A stretch of DNA of 64,000 nucleotides, taken from Vanilla planifolia. Its lineage: Eukaryota > Streptophyta > Magnoliopsida > Asparagales > Orchidaceae. The first letter of the stretch is position 1; each line of letters starts with the position of its first letter. Position numbers and translations under genes: made by a program. The notes under the pieces are model-generated. The model searched no databases and had not been told where the DNA came from. It was given only the letters and a program-made list of their open reading frames with translations. Of the stretch, positions 41,388-56,999 are shown piece by piece. Location: assembly GCA_023846275.1 (NCBI GenBank), contig JAIUJO010000164.1, forward strand, positions 744,001 to 808,000, written 5' to 3'.

Positions 41388-43252
41388 ACTTTAACATATC
41401 TCATTTAAGCCTTATTATATATCTATCTAATGTTAAAATAATATTATATTATTATTTATGTTTTTTTAATTTTGTAATAGGTAGTATTTCCAAACGAGGT
41501 CCAACTTACTAATCAAAATGTTGTTAGACTCATCTTGATATGTTATGTCCAATAAAAATATTTGTTTTTTTTTGTTTTTAAATATTTTTTACTTCTTAAA
41601 ATTTTGTAATCCCTAACAAGGAATTTTTGTTTATAATTAATTTGGTAAACAAGGATGGTAAACTTTATCTCCATAGCATCTTCAAATGCAACTTACCTAA
41701 ATAATTTTTCCTATTTCTTCAAAACATTTGGTTTGATTTGGTTATCTTACTTTGAAACTCTAAATATCCTCTAATGCATTCTTTAAATTAGTTTGATTAT
41801 ATTATATCACATTGAATCAATTTAAGACATTCAAAATTTAACATATTTTTGTTATTATAAAAAAATTTAAATTTATTATTATTTTTTATATTTGTTTTTT
41901 AATTAATACTATTTCCAATAAAAATAAATGAAGACAAAATTAATGTCTTTGGACTCATCATGATTAGCTATATCTAACAATATATATTATTTATATTTTA
42001 AAATATTTTACTTTTTAAATTAAAAATAATAATTTATTATTATTTATGATTATTTAATTTTTTAATTCATATTACTTGCAAAAATTGTCTCTTCAAGACA
42101 AAATAAATGCTATTAGACTCAAGTTGATGAACTCTATCTAATTAAATATCATTTCTTTTTTTAAGCATTATTTTTTTAAGATTTTTACATATTTTATGAG
42201 ACAATACTATTGGCACCTAATTTCAGGAATGAGGATGTTATGCTTGATTTCTTTACAATCTTTAGTTTCTCAAAATATAACTCTCTTGTACAATATATCT
42301 CATCTCCTTAAAGTTTTCACTTCTATTTTATTATATCACAATGCAGCCTAATTCTTCTCTCATGGACTTTTACATCACTTACATTACATTGCTTCAATTT
42401 ATTTCATTCAAAGTTGACTATATATTAACTTAAAAATAAAAGAATAATTTATTACTATCTTTGTTTATTTTCATTAATAATTTGTGGAAATTCCAAATAA
42501 GGTTCTGTTGAGACAAAAAAATCATCATTAGACTAGACTTGATGAACACTATCTAATTAAATATTCAATTCAAGTTTTTTAAAAATTTAATTTCTATTAT
42601 TTTTACATGCTTTGTAAGAAATTTTTATTCATACCTAATTTAGTGATCGAGGATGCTAAGCTTGATCTCCTTAATAACTTCGCATGCAATGCTCACGTAC
42701 CATATCTCATTTGTTCAAAGTTTTCACTTTGAATTTTTATATTATTATGCAACTTTTAATCACCTCTTAGGTGACCTTCACAACACTTTTGATTTTGTTG
42801 TATTACATTTGTTCAATTTGTCCATCTCAGCTCAAATACAAATTTATTAAATATTATAAAGATAATGTTTTTTGTTTATGCTTATTCAAATTTTTAATTC
42901 ATAATATTTCCAAAGTAAGTCTAATTGAGATGAAATAAGTTTCAATAAACATATTTTTATTAGCTTTATCCAATTAAACTATAATTTTTTATTATTTTAA
43001 ATATTTTATACTCTACAAGTTTCGCAGCTTTTATAAGACACTATAATTCATATATCTACTAAAATAGAACATGCTACACTCGATAACCATAGTGTCTTGG
43101 AGTGTAACATTTCATAAAATTGATTTCATTTATGAAAACTTTTTTGTTTTATTTGGTTATTTTGTTATGTAACTATAAATCTCATCACATAGAGCTTTTA
43201 CATTGCTTAATTTTTTATCTATTATAAATTGTAAATTTTCTCATTTCAACTT

Positions 43253-43254
<2 letters not shown>

Positions 43255-43298
<44 letters not shown>
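43255..43298. repeat. (AT)n microsatellite, about 22 repeats
   Basis: An uninterrupted AT run lies exactly where other monomers have the short TTTAATATATATTTA word. It therefore looks like slippage growth from a seed built into the monomer. Confidence 0.95.
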
Positions 43299-43300
<2 letters not shown>

Positions 43301-46300
43301 TTATCATGAAAATAATACTTATTATTATTTATTCTTATTAAATTAAGTAATTCCCAAAAATTCTAAACAAGGTTTGATTGAGAAGAAAGAGACGTTTCTG
43401 GACACCTATTAATGAGCTCCATCTATTTAAATTTTTATTACTATATTTTGAAATATATTATTTTTCTTCTTTTTTCTTACTTTGTGGTTATATTATATTA
43501 TTTTACTTTTTATCATGTTAGCCTTAAAACATATTTAGTTAATTTTTTAATTAGTTATTTATTATTATTTATAATTATTTACTTACGATAATTTGTATTA
43601 GCATTAATTAAGGTCAATTTGAGATGAAATGAAAGTTGAACTCGTCTCAAAGAGATGTATCTTTTTAAAAGCTTATTTCTACTTTTTAATTTATTTTCAT
43701 CTATTTTAGCAATCTTTATGATGTATTTAAATTTCAACATAATTTTATGATCTAGGAAGTTACACTTCATCTTCTTAGTATCCTAAAGTGTATAATTTAT
43801 CTCATTTCTTTAAATTTTATAAATTGATTTGCTTATATAACTATGAAACTATGCATCTCCTCTTATGACAAATGATTTATGGATATTTTGATTAGTACTT
43901 CATTTGACAAATGATAATGTTACATTCAATCACCTTAGTGTCTTTGGAGATAACTTTCTTGCACAATTAATCTCATTTCTTCAAAGTCTTCACTTTGATT
44001 ATATTATATCACTATAAACTCTAAATCTTCTCCCAAATGATTTTTAGAACACTTTAATTTGGTATTATTATATTTCTTCAATTTATCTCATTACACTATT
44101 AATATATATTTATTTCGTGCTGAAATAATAATGTTTTATTATTTATGTCATTTTTTGTAATTCATAGTAATTCAAAACAATGTTTGATTAAGTCGAAATA
44201 AATGATGTTAGATGCAACTCGACCAGTTTTATCCAACAAAATAGTCATTTTAATAAAGGTATCTATTTTATTTTTTAATGTTGTTTCTTTCTTTTTAAAT
44301 AATTTTTATTTGTGAAAAATATAATGTTGTATAATACCATAGTTGATGTCCTTAATGGCTTCAAGTGCCATTTTAGCTCACAATTTGTCTCATTTTGTAA
44401 ATTCTTTTGCTTTTGTTTGGCCATACTATTATATAACTCTAAATCATCTATTAAGTGAATGTTATATTATTTTAATTTATAATATTTTTAGCTCTAATAT
44501 ATATTTTTCTAATATGTAAAATAACAATTTATTATTATTTATGCTTATTTTATAATTCATAAGAATTGCAAAGGCGACTTTATTAAGACAATCAACATTG
44601 GACTTGTCTCAATGAACTCTAAACAACTAAATATTTATTTTTATATTTTTAAATATATTACTTTCTAGTGTTGTCTTATGCTTTATGAAAGTTTAGTTTA
44701 TAGCTGATTTAATGATGGAGGATGTTATACTCGATCCCCTTTGTGTCTTGAAATTCAAAAATCATGTAAACTTTTCATCATTTTCTCAATTTTTTTACTT
44801 TGTTTTGTTTATATAATTATGTAATTATAAATGTCTTTTCATGTGAGCTTAATATGGCTTTGATTTAGTTATAACATAAGGTTTTATTTATTCTTATTTT
44901 TTAAAAATTATATTTATTTAATATTTAAATAATAATTTATTTTTGTTACCCATTTTTGTTTTTTTAAATTAATAAAAATTCTTTACGTCTTCTAATTGAC
45001 ATGAAACAATTTCCATTGGACTCATTTTGATAAACTCTAAATAATCAAATATTTTTTTTTATTATTTTTTTAAATTTTATTTTTTAAGCTTTCGGCATGG
45101 TTTACAAATATTTCTATCGATAGCTGATTTGGCAATCAATGTTGTTGCAAATGATCTCCTTATTAACTTCAAATGTAACTTTCATATACAATTTATCTCA
45201 TTTCATCAAAATCTTACTTTGATTTGGTCCTATTTGGTTAAAACAATAAACATTTAGCCATGTAAAAGTCATTAATTTTTTATTTTGTTATATGACGTTG
45301 CTTCAATTTATTAATTTTTAGCTTTATTATATAATGACTCTATATTAAAATAATAACTTATTAGTGTTTATGTTCGTTTATTTTGATAATTTGTTGTATT
45401 ACAAACAAGATTTGATCGAGATGTAACAAATGTTATCGGACTTATCTCGACGAGCATAAAAACACATGCACTCACGAACTAGTCATGCATAAACACAAAT
45501 ACACAAATACATGTGCATGTCATACACAAATACATAGTCATGCATAGTCATGCATAGATGCACATGCACAAACTCACACAAATACACAAACATGTGTGTA
45601 CACACACATACGTTCACATGCACTAACACATGCCCACACACATGCATATATACACACACAAACATGAAAACACTTGTGCACACATGCAAATACAAACCAC
45701 ACATACACATGATATCACATGCATATACACGAACACACATAGGTGCACACACACGCACCCACATACACACACACTCACAAAAACACACATTCACCCACAC
45801 ACACACACATGCAGGAATACACAAACACACACACACACACACATGTACATACACACATGCATGCACATGTACACACAAGCACACACATTGACGCATGTTC
45901 ACATGCTGACGCACGAACACACAAACATGCACAAGAACATAGGCACATGCACACAGACACACATGCACACACACACACACACAAACAAACTTATGCACAT
46001 GCACTCACACTGACTTATGCAGACATGCACACACATATAGCATATACACATGCATATACATGTTCATACACACACACATGCTCGTAGGCACACATACAAA
46101 CCTACACAAGTGTAGACAAACACACACATAGGTATACAAATGTGCAAACACATGAACATGCACAAATGCACATACATACACATGCATAATCACACACATG
46201 CACACACACACTCGCATGAACACACACACACACATGCACCCACATATGTTCATATGAACACACATACACATGCACTCATTCGCACACACACTCAAAAACA

Positions 46301-46980
46301 TACACATGCCCAAAGACATGAACGCACCACATCTACATGCACCCATGTACATATACATTTCTATGCATGCACACGCACACTGACATACCCACACATAGGA
46401 AAAAACACATATACACATGCCTATGCACACACACCACACTTGCACAAAATCAATATGCACTAATACAAACCCACAACACAAGCCCATACACATGCACATG
46501 CATACAGACACACATACATACACAGATATACATGCATACATATGCACATCCACACACACACATGTACACATGCTCATGCATGCATACACATGAACACAAT
46601 AGAACACATGTACACACTCGAAAGAACACACACAAACACACACACACATACATACACATGTGAAAGCACACACACACACACATGCCCACGTGCACATACA
46701 TGCATGCATGCAAAGACACAAACACATAGAATAGTGCACATAAAAATACACAAACATATAGACATAAATGCACACATAGACGTGCACACACACAAGCATT
46801 TATAGACACATGCATATGAATGTACGTAAACATGCACATACATAAGCATCCACACACTCACACAAGCACAAACACATACATGTAGGTACCCACACACACA
46901 CATAATACACACATGTGCATGCGCTCACACGCATGCATAAATTTAAGCACACGTGCATTAACACACTTGCATATGCATGC

Positions 46981-47040
46981 ACACACACATACTCACGCAA
47001 AGACACATGCACACACACATACTCACGCAAAGACACATGC
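46981..47040 (+). repeat. Exact 30-bp tandem duplication in the CA-rich tract
   Basis: The 30 bases ACACACACATACTCACGCAA plus AGACACATGC occur twice in direct succession without a mismatch, which marks a recent event. Confidence 0.95.
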
Positions 47041-48214
47041 ACACACATGCACAGGCACACAAACACATATGTGTGCACCCAAAGACACACTCATACAAAC
47101 ACTTGCAAGCATGCATACATGAGATCTCATAAGAACAAATGCATAGATGTACACACTCATGTGCATGCACATGTGTACGAATACATATACATGCACACTT
47201 GCATAAACACCAACCCACACACAGAAACACACATGCATACATAGACACATGTTTACAAATGTGCATGCACTCACAGACACATAGAAACACATACACCCTT
47301 ACATCCACATATACGTACACACAAAAATACATGCACACACACAAAGACACACAGGCACACACACACATGTGCAAACATGCACAAAAGCATGCTCACATGT
47401 ACAGGCCCACATAGACACATGCTTGTCCACATGTAAACAAAAACACACATGGACGCAAACAAGCGCATACGCCCATGCACACACATGCATGGGCATATGC
47501 ATATGAATGCATATATACATACACACAAGCACAAACAAATGCTCATGTGCATACACACACATAGTGAACATGCACACACATGCTAACATGCACTCATAAA
47601 CACTAGTATACACACACATACACACGCATGAACATGCATAGGCTCATGCTAATGCACACTCAACCACAAACACTCATACACTCACATGCACAGACAAACA
47701 TGTGTGCACACACATGTAAAAAAACATACAAATGAAGACACGCACATATAAGCACAAACGACCACATTTGGATACATAGACCATCAAGATCTTATATGAA
47801 CACACGTGTGCACATACATATGCACACCTGCACAAACATGCATGCACAAATAATCGCACATACACACAAACACAAACATGCACACATGCAAACACCTGTT
47901 CACCTACACACAAGCATGCCCACACACACACACAAGCCATCACATCCACACCCATGCACATGCATTCATGCACACAACTGCATATATGCAAACCCCCACA
48001 TGTGCATAAACATGCACATATTCACACAAATATACACACATAGACACATGTGTACACACACATATGCACATGCATGCATGCACATATGCACTTGCAAGCT
48101 CACACGTAGGCATAGCCCACTCACCTGCATGCATGCAAACATACACACAAAAGAACATATGTGCACATATATACACACACACGCGTACACCCATGAACCC
48201 ACACATAGACACCC

Positions 48215-48274
48215 ACATGTAGACATAGACATGCACATGTAGACATAGACATGCACATGTAGACATGGACATGC
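48215..48274 (+). repeat. Three-copy 20-bp tandem in the CA-rich tract
   Basis: ACATGTAGACATAGACATGC starts at 48,215 and 48,235 unchanged and at 48,255 with one A to G change. Confidence 0.95.
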
Positions 48275-51200
48275 AAACCTACACATGAACACACACACAC
48301 ATATAGAGATGCATGCATATACAATGACATAGACAACCACATACAAGCTCACACACATAAATATGTACAAGCAAAAAAAACATACACACATGCATAGTCA
48401 CGTAGACATCTTTGCACACACTCACAAAGACCAAAACACCTACACACATGCACACACAAATGTTCACGTACATGCACACACACATGAACACTCACTCACA
48501 AACACACACCCAACCACCAACCACACACGCACACACACATACATACACACAAAAACACACACACAAAAACAAACACACATGTATGTGCACACACTCACAT
48601 GCACACACCTATGCACGCCCACTATCAAGCATACAGACCAACACACTCTCTCATGCACATTGGCTCACACCCACACAAAAAGAGGCACATAGATATGCAT
48701 AAACAAGCTTGCACATAAATACATACACACTTATGAACATGCACGTGCACACAGAAGCACACCCACTCATTCACGTATACCCATACACACATACATACAT
48801 GCAAGCACTCACAGATGCACATACATGTATAAAAAAGACACTCACACTCACATGCATGCATATAAGCGAGCACACACATGCCCATGGGCATACACGTGCA
48901 TACTCACTCACAACCACCACACTCACATATACATAAAAGCACACATGCACACATGCACACATGCATTTGCACACATATATGCATGCACACATACACTCTC
49001 CCCCATACACACATGCACAAACACATACATAGACATGCACATGCACACAAACACTTACACATAAACAAACAAATTCAAAAATACACTCACACTCACATGA
49101 ACAAGCACATGCACATAAACACACATATGTAAATACAAATGAATATGTACACATGGACACATGCACACACATACATGCCTGCACACACACTCACATGCAC
49201 ACACACACAAACACACATGCATAGACACACATACATAGACACACACAAGTAAATGCACACATGTGCACATAGACACGTGCACAAAAAATAAAAATAAAAC
49301 ATGCACTCACAGACCAAATCACACATGCACACACACACATACATACATGCACAATGATGCACACAAATATAAAAATGCACACATGCATACTTAAACACAC
49401 ATGCATGCACATACACACACAATTGCACTCACCCTTGAACATATACGCACACAAACACAGATGTACATGTGCACACTCACACACAAAAGCACACACGCAC
49501 ACACAAAAGCTCACTGATATGCACACACACATGAGCAGACAGACATGCACATGCACATGCACGTTCACACACATACATATACATGCACACATTTACACAT
49601 AGTTGTGAACACAAACACTTTCACACACACATATGCATTCAACATGCACATGCATGCATACACAGATGTGCTTACACACACATGCATACAAATGCACACA
49701 CATGTTTCCACGATCACATATGCACACATTCATGTGGATGCACACACACCCACAACCACACATGCATACACACACACACACATACACACCCGTGCGCATG
49801 CATGGGCACAACCACGCATGCACACACCCATGCACACACATGCACATGCACGCACACACACATGCATGTTCACATGCACACCTCCCACTCATGAACAAAC
49901 ACTTGCAAAAAAACTTGCACACTCCTAAACATATGCACACAAGCGCACATGTAGACAAATGCACAAACACAACTGCATGCACACACACATGTGCATGCAC
50001 ACACATATGCACAAACACAACCACATGTGCACATTTTAACACACATGCACACGTACTAGCACACAGACACACACACATGTGCATAAACATACACACATGC
50101 ATGTACTGATAGCAACACACACGTGTACATACACCCAAACACAAACATGTACACATGTGACACAAGCTTGTTCACACATTCATCATCACATAGACAAACA
50201 CATGCATGCACACAACACACATGCATGCAAGTATGAACACACATACGCACTATCAAACACAACCCCACAAACACACATGCACACACACACGTGCATTCTC
50301 ATATGCACACTCACAAACCCACATACAGACATGCACACTCACACATACACACACACCCACATTTACACACGAAGCATAAACACACAAGTACAAGCTCACA
50401 TATACACATGCATATACATAGCGACACATGAAAATGTGCACACATGTGCACCCACACGTACATGTGCTTGTGTATACATAGTAACAGACACACATGAAAA
50501 CACATGCACTTGCATTCATGCACACACGTAAACACACACATGCATACACATATAAACACGTCCATAAAAACACAGGTAGATAGACACACACACACACACA
50601 CACACAACCTACACACACATACGCACCTATGCAAACATATGCATGCACACACTCATGCTCATATATAGGCTCACACACACATAAACAAGAAACCACTCAC
50701 ATGTGCAAACATGAACACACACACACATGAACAAATGCACACATGCACACACCCATACATACACAAGGTTGCAAACACACACTCATGCACACACAAAAAG
50801 CTACAAACACACTCCACACATACACTCACATGCATGCACACTAAAACAAACAAAAACCCACTCACATGGACACACACACACATATAAACACATACATACA
50901 TACGTACACACATGTACACATACACATGTACACGTGCATGTGCATAGCTAGACATACATAGGCACACCACATACGCACATGCACCAACACACATAAACAC
51001 ATAAGTACACACAAGAACATACAAATGCATACACTCACAAAAATACACAAGAAAAAACATGTGCACATGCACACATATTCTTACACATGTGTGCACATGT
51101 ACATACACACTAACATACCTACACCCAAAAACACGTACACACATGCATGAAAACACACAAGTATGGTTATGCATGTGCATGCACACATAAACTCGTAGGC

Positions 51201-52859
51201 ACACACACATTCTCACAAGCACACAAACATACATGCTTGAACACATATGAACCCAAGAACACATACATAAACATAAGCATGCAAACATACAAACACACAT
51301 GCATACACATGCAATGTACACACAAACACTCTCATGCCCACAAACACACCCAAATGTTTGCAATATCACACAAACACACACACACACACATGCACACACA
51401 TACAGACACACACACATAAACACACATGCACATACACAAGTAAAAACACATGCACACATATGCACACACATGCCCACAAACACATGCAAATACACACACA
51501 TGCACAAACATATATGCACATACACACATCCTGACACCCACACATATGTTTACACACACACACACACATATGGACACACCCATACGTGCACACTATAATA
51601 TACCCAAAAATATGCACAAAAACTTAGAGACACACACACATATACACACAAGTATAAACAAACATACATGCACAAAAGCATTATGCACATGCACAAACAC
51701 ATACAATTGCATACACACACACACATAAATGCATCAATACACACACACACACACCCATGCATGCACTCATACATACAAACATGCATAGACGTACACCCAT
51801 AGACACCTACACAAAGGAAACCACACAAACCCAAATATGCAGATGCATCACAAATATCTCACTCACACATGAACATACATGTGCATACAGACACACAAAG
51901 ACAAACACACAGACACACACATGCACATGCCCACATGCAAAAATACAAACACACACGTGCAAATATACACACATGCAAATGAAAATATACACAAACACAC
52001 ATGCACACATGCTAACACACACATACAAAAGTGCATCACATAAACATGCATATACACATGCACATAACCACACCCAAACATGCACCCACATGCCCACTCA
52101 TAAGAACACACACATGCTTATGTATAGACACACACTTGCACACTCATACACACACTCACCACACATGCACACACATATGTGCATACCTACACACATGCAC
52201 ACACACACTCACTCACACATCAGAACCCATACAAACACATGCACATGTACACGAACACACATCCACATTAAGATGCATGTGAACACACACACAGACTCAC
52301 AGACATGCATGCACATGTGTACACTCACATACATAGACATGCACAACAATGCATGAACACACTCACATGTGCACACATACACACATGAACACTCATGCAC
52401 ACACACATGTGTGCACACAAACATAAACACACAAGCATGCACACAGGCATACACACCCTTCCCTCCAAAAATACACACACACATCCACATGCACAAAAAC
52501 AAATTCACGTACATAGACAGGCATGCAAATGCACATGTCCATGGGCATGCATGCATAAATATACTCATGTGTTTGCACACTCAGACACATGCACCCACAC
52601 ACATGCTTACAAACACATGTGCACTTAGTCACACACATGCACACACACAAAAATACATGAGCATGTGCACACACATTAGCATATGCATAAACTAATGCAT
52701 ACTATTACACACACAAGCATGCACACATGAACATGCACATACATGGATGCACATAAACACATGGGACGTGCAAACATGCAAAAACACTCTTACACAAACG
52801 TGGATGCACATAGACATGTGCACACTCACACTCACACACTTGCATACACACTCATGCAC

Positions 52860-54500
52860 ATAAACACACACACACGCATGCATACACCCATGTTTGCATG
52901 CTCACATACACAAACATAGACATACACATGCATACATGTAATTGCACACATGCACAAAAACATACATGGATGTACATGTAACGACATGCATATAAACATC
53001 AACACACATGCACAAACAAAAACCAAAAAACACATACACGCATGCTTGCACACTTGCATAGCTTGCACACTTGCATAGCTTGCAAAACTACATAGCTTGG
53101 ACATATGTATAGACACATACACACACAAAAATATACACATACACACACATGCATATGCATAGGCACACCAATGAGCACAAACATAGGCTCGTAGATTGGC
53201 ACATGGAAACACACTTGCAGAAATACAAGCACTTGCGTGGACACAAACAATCATACACACAAACGTATGAACAGTTATGAATGAACACACATCGATAGAC
53301 ATACGTGAACACATATGCATACACATGCACAAGCATTCACACATACCCACACATACACACATATGCACATACACATATGCACACAAAGACACACACGCAC
53401 GCACACTTGCACGTGCATACACACATGCACATACACACATACACATGCATACACACATTCACACACATTGATATAGGGACACAATCACACACACAGACAC
53501 ACACCCAAACAAGAACATACAAACAAATGCACACACACACACATGTGCATACACATGCACACACATGCTGACAAGCACAAATACAAAATTAAATGCTCCT
53601 ATGCATATGCTCACACACATACATGCATCCTTGCAGACGCATGCACATCCACTCATGTACCCAAGCACACACACCTACAAACACGCACACTCACATACAC
53701 ACACATGCATGCACATGCACACACATACCCTCACACTAGCATGCAAAGACACACACATACTAGTATGCATGCACCCATATATAGATAGACACACATGCAT
53801 AAGCAAGCACACACATGCACACACATACACTCAGATAAGTATGGACATGCACACAAATGTACACATACTTAGTTGCACGCACCTACTTACAGACATGAAT
53901 GCACACTCATGAACCCACATATGTAGATACTGGCAACTCTCAATCATAAATACACAAACATGAATGAAAATCAACACATGAACATGCAAGCACATCAACA
54001 CAAGTAGGCACAAAAACATACACACATAGAAACTCAAAAAAAGGTGAATGAACACAAACACAAACATGTAGACACACACAAGCAAGTGCACATACATGTA
54101 CACAAACAAATGTAGACATAAATGCACATGCAAACACACACACATGTACAAACATGCATATGCATAGACATAGATTCACATGTACACACAAATGCACACA
54201 TGCTAGCACATACATGAATTATACACCCCCACACATGCATACACATGAACAAATACACACACACCATTGTACACACACACCATGCACATGAGCAAGTACA
54301 AAACATATGCAAAATCACAAACATGCATACACACATGCACACAACCAAACATGGATGCAAAACACACACAAGCCAATGTGCATGCATGCAAACACACATT
54401 CACAAATGCATGAATGCCCACAGACACACACATGCTAATGTATGCACACACATGCAGAAGAACAGCACCCACAAACTCACCAATACCCACACACACATGC
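52860..54500 (+). repeat. Kilobase duplication inside the CA-rich tract, left copy
   Basis: Non-CA landmarks recur in order in the right copy. They are a 17-bp tandem at 53,044-53,111, GAACAGTTATGAATGAACAC at 53,268, TACTAGTATGCATGCACCCA with TATATAGATAGACA at 53,758, CACCATGCACATGAGCAAGT at about 54,280, and CACCCACAAACTCACCAA at about 54,466. The partners lie 4.09 to 4.26 kb downstream. Confidence 0.85.
53044..53111 (+). repeat. Four-copy 17-bp tandem
   Basis: GCTTGCACACTTGCATA occurs twice exactly (53,044 and 53,061), followed by two diverged copies at 53,078 and 53,095. The same four-copy structure sits at 57,137-57,204. An odd period is rare in this tract, so it is a strong marker of common origin. 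Confidence 0.9.
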
Positions 54501-56999
54501 ATACTTCCACAAACATGCCCAACATCACACACAAAAAAACATGAACACCTAGGCATGTGCACTCAAACACAAACACACACATGCATAAGCATACACATAC
54601 ATATAGAGTCACATTCATATGCATGTGGGCAAGTGTGAAAAAACACATAGTCACAAACAAACACACATGCACATGAATGCCTGCACACTCGCATGACACT
54701 CACACATGCACCCACCTACCCATGCACACATTGGTACACACAAATGCATGCACACATGCACATGCACACACAACATATTTGCAAGCATATGTGCCCACAT
54801 GCACATGCACACGCTCACATAGACACACATAATGGCACACACATGCTAGAAACACACACAAAAGCACACCCACACATGCACACACACACTTCTAAGCTCA
54901 CACACAAAGACACACAAACATGCACGCACACATGCACAAACACACACACACACATACCCACTACGAAAATGCATGCATACATGCACCAAAGTGCACACAC
55001 ACATAGGCACAAGTGCATTCACACACACACACACACTCACACACATGCACAAACACAAGCACAAATGCATAGAGACACACACACACAGACAAATGCATAG
55101 ACACATACATGCAAACACTAAGGTACATGCACACACACACACACACACGAACACCACTCATTCACTCACACAAACATGCACTTTCACATGCATGCACACA
55201 TACACACAAGCATAGACATCAGCACACACACGTTCACAAAAAGGCACACATACATTCACACAACTTGGAGATACACTTATGCATACATATGCAAACACAC
55301 ATACATAAATACATGCAGACACTCACGCACTTACACAGACAAATCACACACCTATGCATGGATATACACACACAAGCACACAAATGCACACGTACAAATA
55401 TGCACACTTGCACAAACACACACAGGCACCCAGACACGTGCCCGTGCCCACACACATGTATCCACACATGTATGCATGTACACAACTACACACACATATG
55501 CATATGCAAATACATATGCATAAGCAAATACATATGCACATGCATAGACACTCACACATTTAGTCACACATGCATGCATACACACACATAAATGAACACA
55601 CATAAAAACACATGCATATAGTAACGTGTGTGCACACACGAGAACACACCCACACACTTACAAAATCACATGCACATAGACATGCACTTTCATAAATACT
55701 TACACAAGCACATACACAAAAGCATAAGTGCACACACACAGACACACAAACACATCCACATGCACACACACATGCACACACCAACACATTGGCAAACACA
55801 ATGACAAATGCATACACACACTTGCACATATGCATTCACATACACATGTAGACATACCTACACAATCACACATATGCACATGAACACAATCTCCCACAAT
55901 CAAATATACACACATATACATAATGAAACACCTGCATCCACACTCATGCACATAGATGCACACAAATACATGAACTCATGCACACATAGGCAAAGACAAA
56001 AACACAAACACCTACCCACACCTACACACACGAACATACACATGCACATGCATGGAAATGCATGAAAACCCATAGACACTCACACACATACACAAACATG
56101 CTAACATGCACATGCACATAGACATACATACACACTTCTAGGTGTATAGAAATACATGCAAAAACACAATCCAACAAATACATGAATGCATAGGCATGCA
56201 CACGTAAGCACACAAATAAGCACAAACACACACTTACACACATGCATACACACACGTGCACATACACACACATGCACACACACACACCTTCTCACATGCA
56301 CATCAATGCATGCATGCCATGCAGAAACATTAGTATACATATGCTTGGATAGACTCACATGCTTGTGCACACACAAGCACATGCACACACACCTAGACAC
56401 ATACCAGCACTTAGCTACACACTTATGCAAACACACATGCACATGAATGCATACACACAAGAGCATGAGCAATCATCCATACACACACGCACGTACCTAC
56501 ACAACAAAAACCACACACACATGCAAAAATGCATGCACATACACACTCATACATATAACATATATTCAGATAGACACGTACATGAACATACCCTCACAAA
56601 TGCACACATACATGCAAAAATGCATACACCAACACATGCTAGCATGTCCACATTCACACACATTCATGCATAAACACAACCACAAACATGCATGCACACA
56701 AATGACCACAAACATAGACACACATGCAAACACATTCACACACACTTGTCTGTGCACATGAACACCTATACTTGTGTGTGCACATGAATACACACACCCA
56801 TGAACACACATGCATGTAAGCATACATCCACACATGCACCCATAAGTACACACACCTAAATATAGATATGCAAATGCAAGAGCACATATTTGGACATGCA
56901 TAACCACACACATGCACATACATGTACACACATGAATGACACACACATGCTTACACCCATACACACACATGCATGCACACTCACACACACAAACACATG

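Larger units (their letters stand above)
22500..45454 (+). repeat. Diverged tandem satellite array, monomer about 410 bp, roughly 55 copies
   Basis: One landmark series recurs in order on the plus strand. It starts with GATGAAACAAACATC, TTGGACTCATCTCGA, GAGCTCTATC-x-AATTAAATATT and TTTTATGAGATATTTTGATT. It continues with TAATTTGATGATCGAGGAT, TTACACTTGATC, AATTTATCTCATTTCTTCAA and CTTTGATTTGGTTATATTAC. It ends with CTCTAAATC, a second TTTGATTTGGTTATATTACA, a second AATTTATCTCATTT and a TTTATTATTATTTATG end. Landmark GAGCTCTATC falls near 22,870, 23,288, 23,709, 24,129, 24,524, 24,895, 25,318 and so on, mostly 350-425 apart. By eye monomers differ at roughly a quarter or more of positions, so the array is old. 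All recognised monomers point the same way. No coding potential: frames of 60-90 codons inside it are translations of the monomer. Confidence 0.9.
37800..45454 (+). repeat. Higher-order copy 2 of the satellite series, reduced by deletions
   Basis: Variants pair with copy 1 in order: 37,905 with 22,600 (TATTTATCACAT...CAAATGTTT), 38,285 with 22,990, 39,291 with 24,129, 39,411 with 24,895, 39,600 with 25,130, 41,610 with 28,265, 42,210 with 29,075, 43,600 with 30,550, 43,800 with 30,770 and 44,200 with 34,500. The stepwise fall in offset from 15.3 to 9.7 kb implies several deletions, the largest (about 3.4 kb) near 43,870. Copy 2 ends at the junction with the CA-rich tract. Confidence 0.7.
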
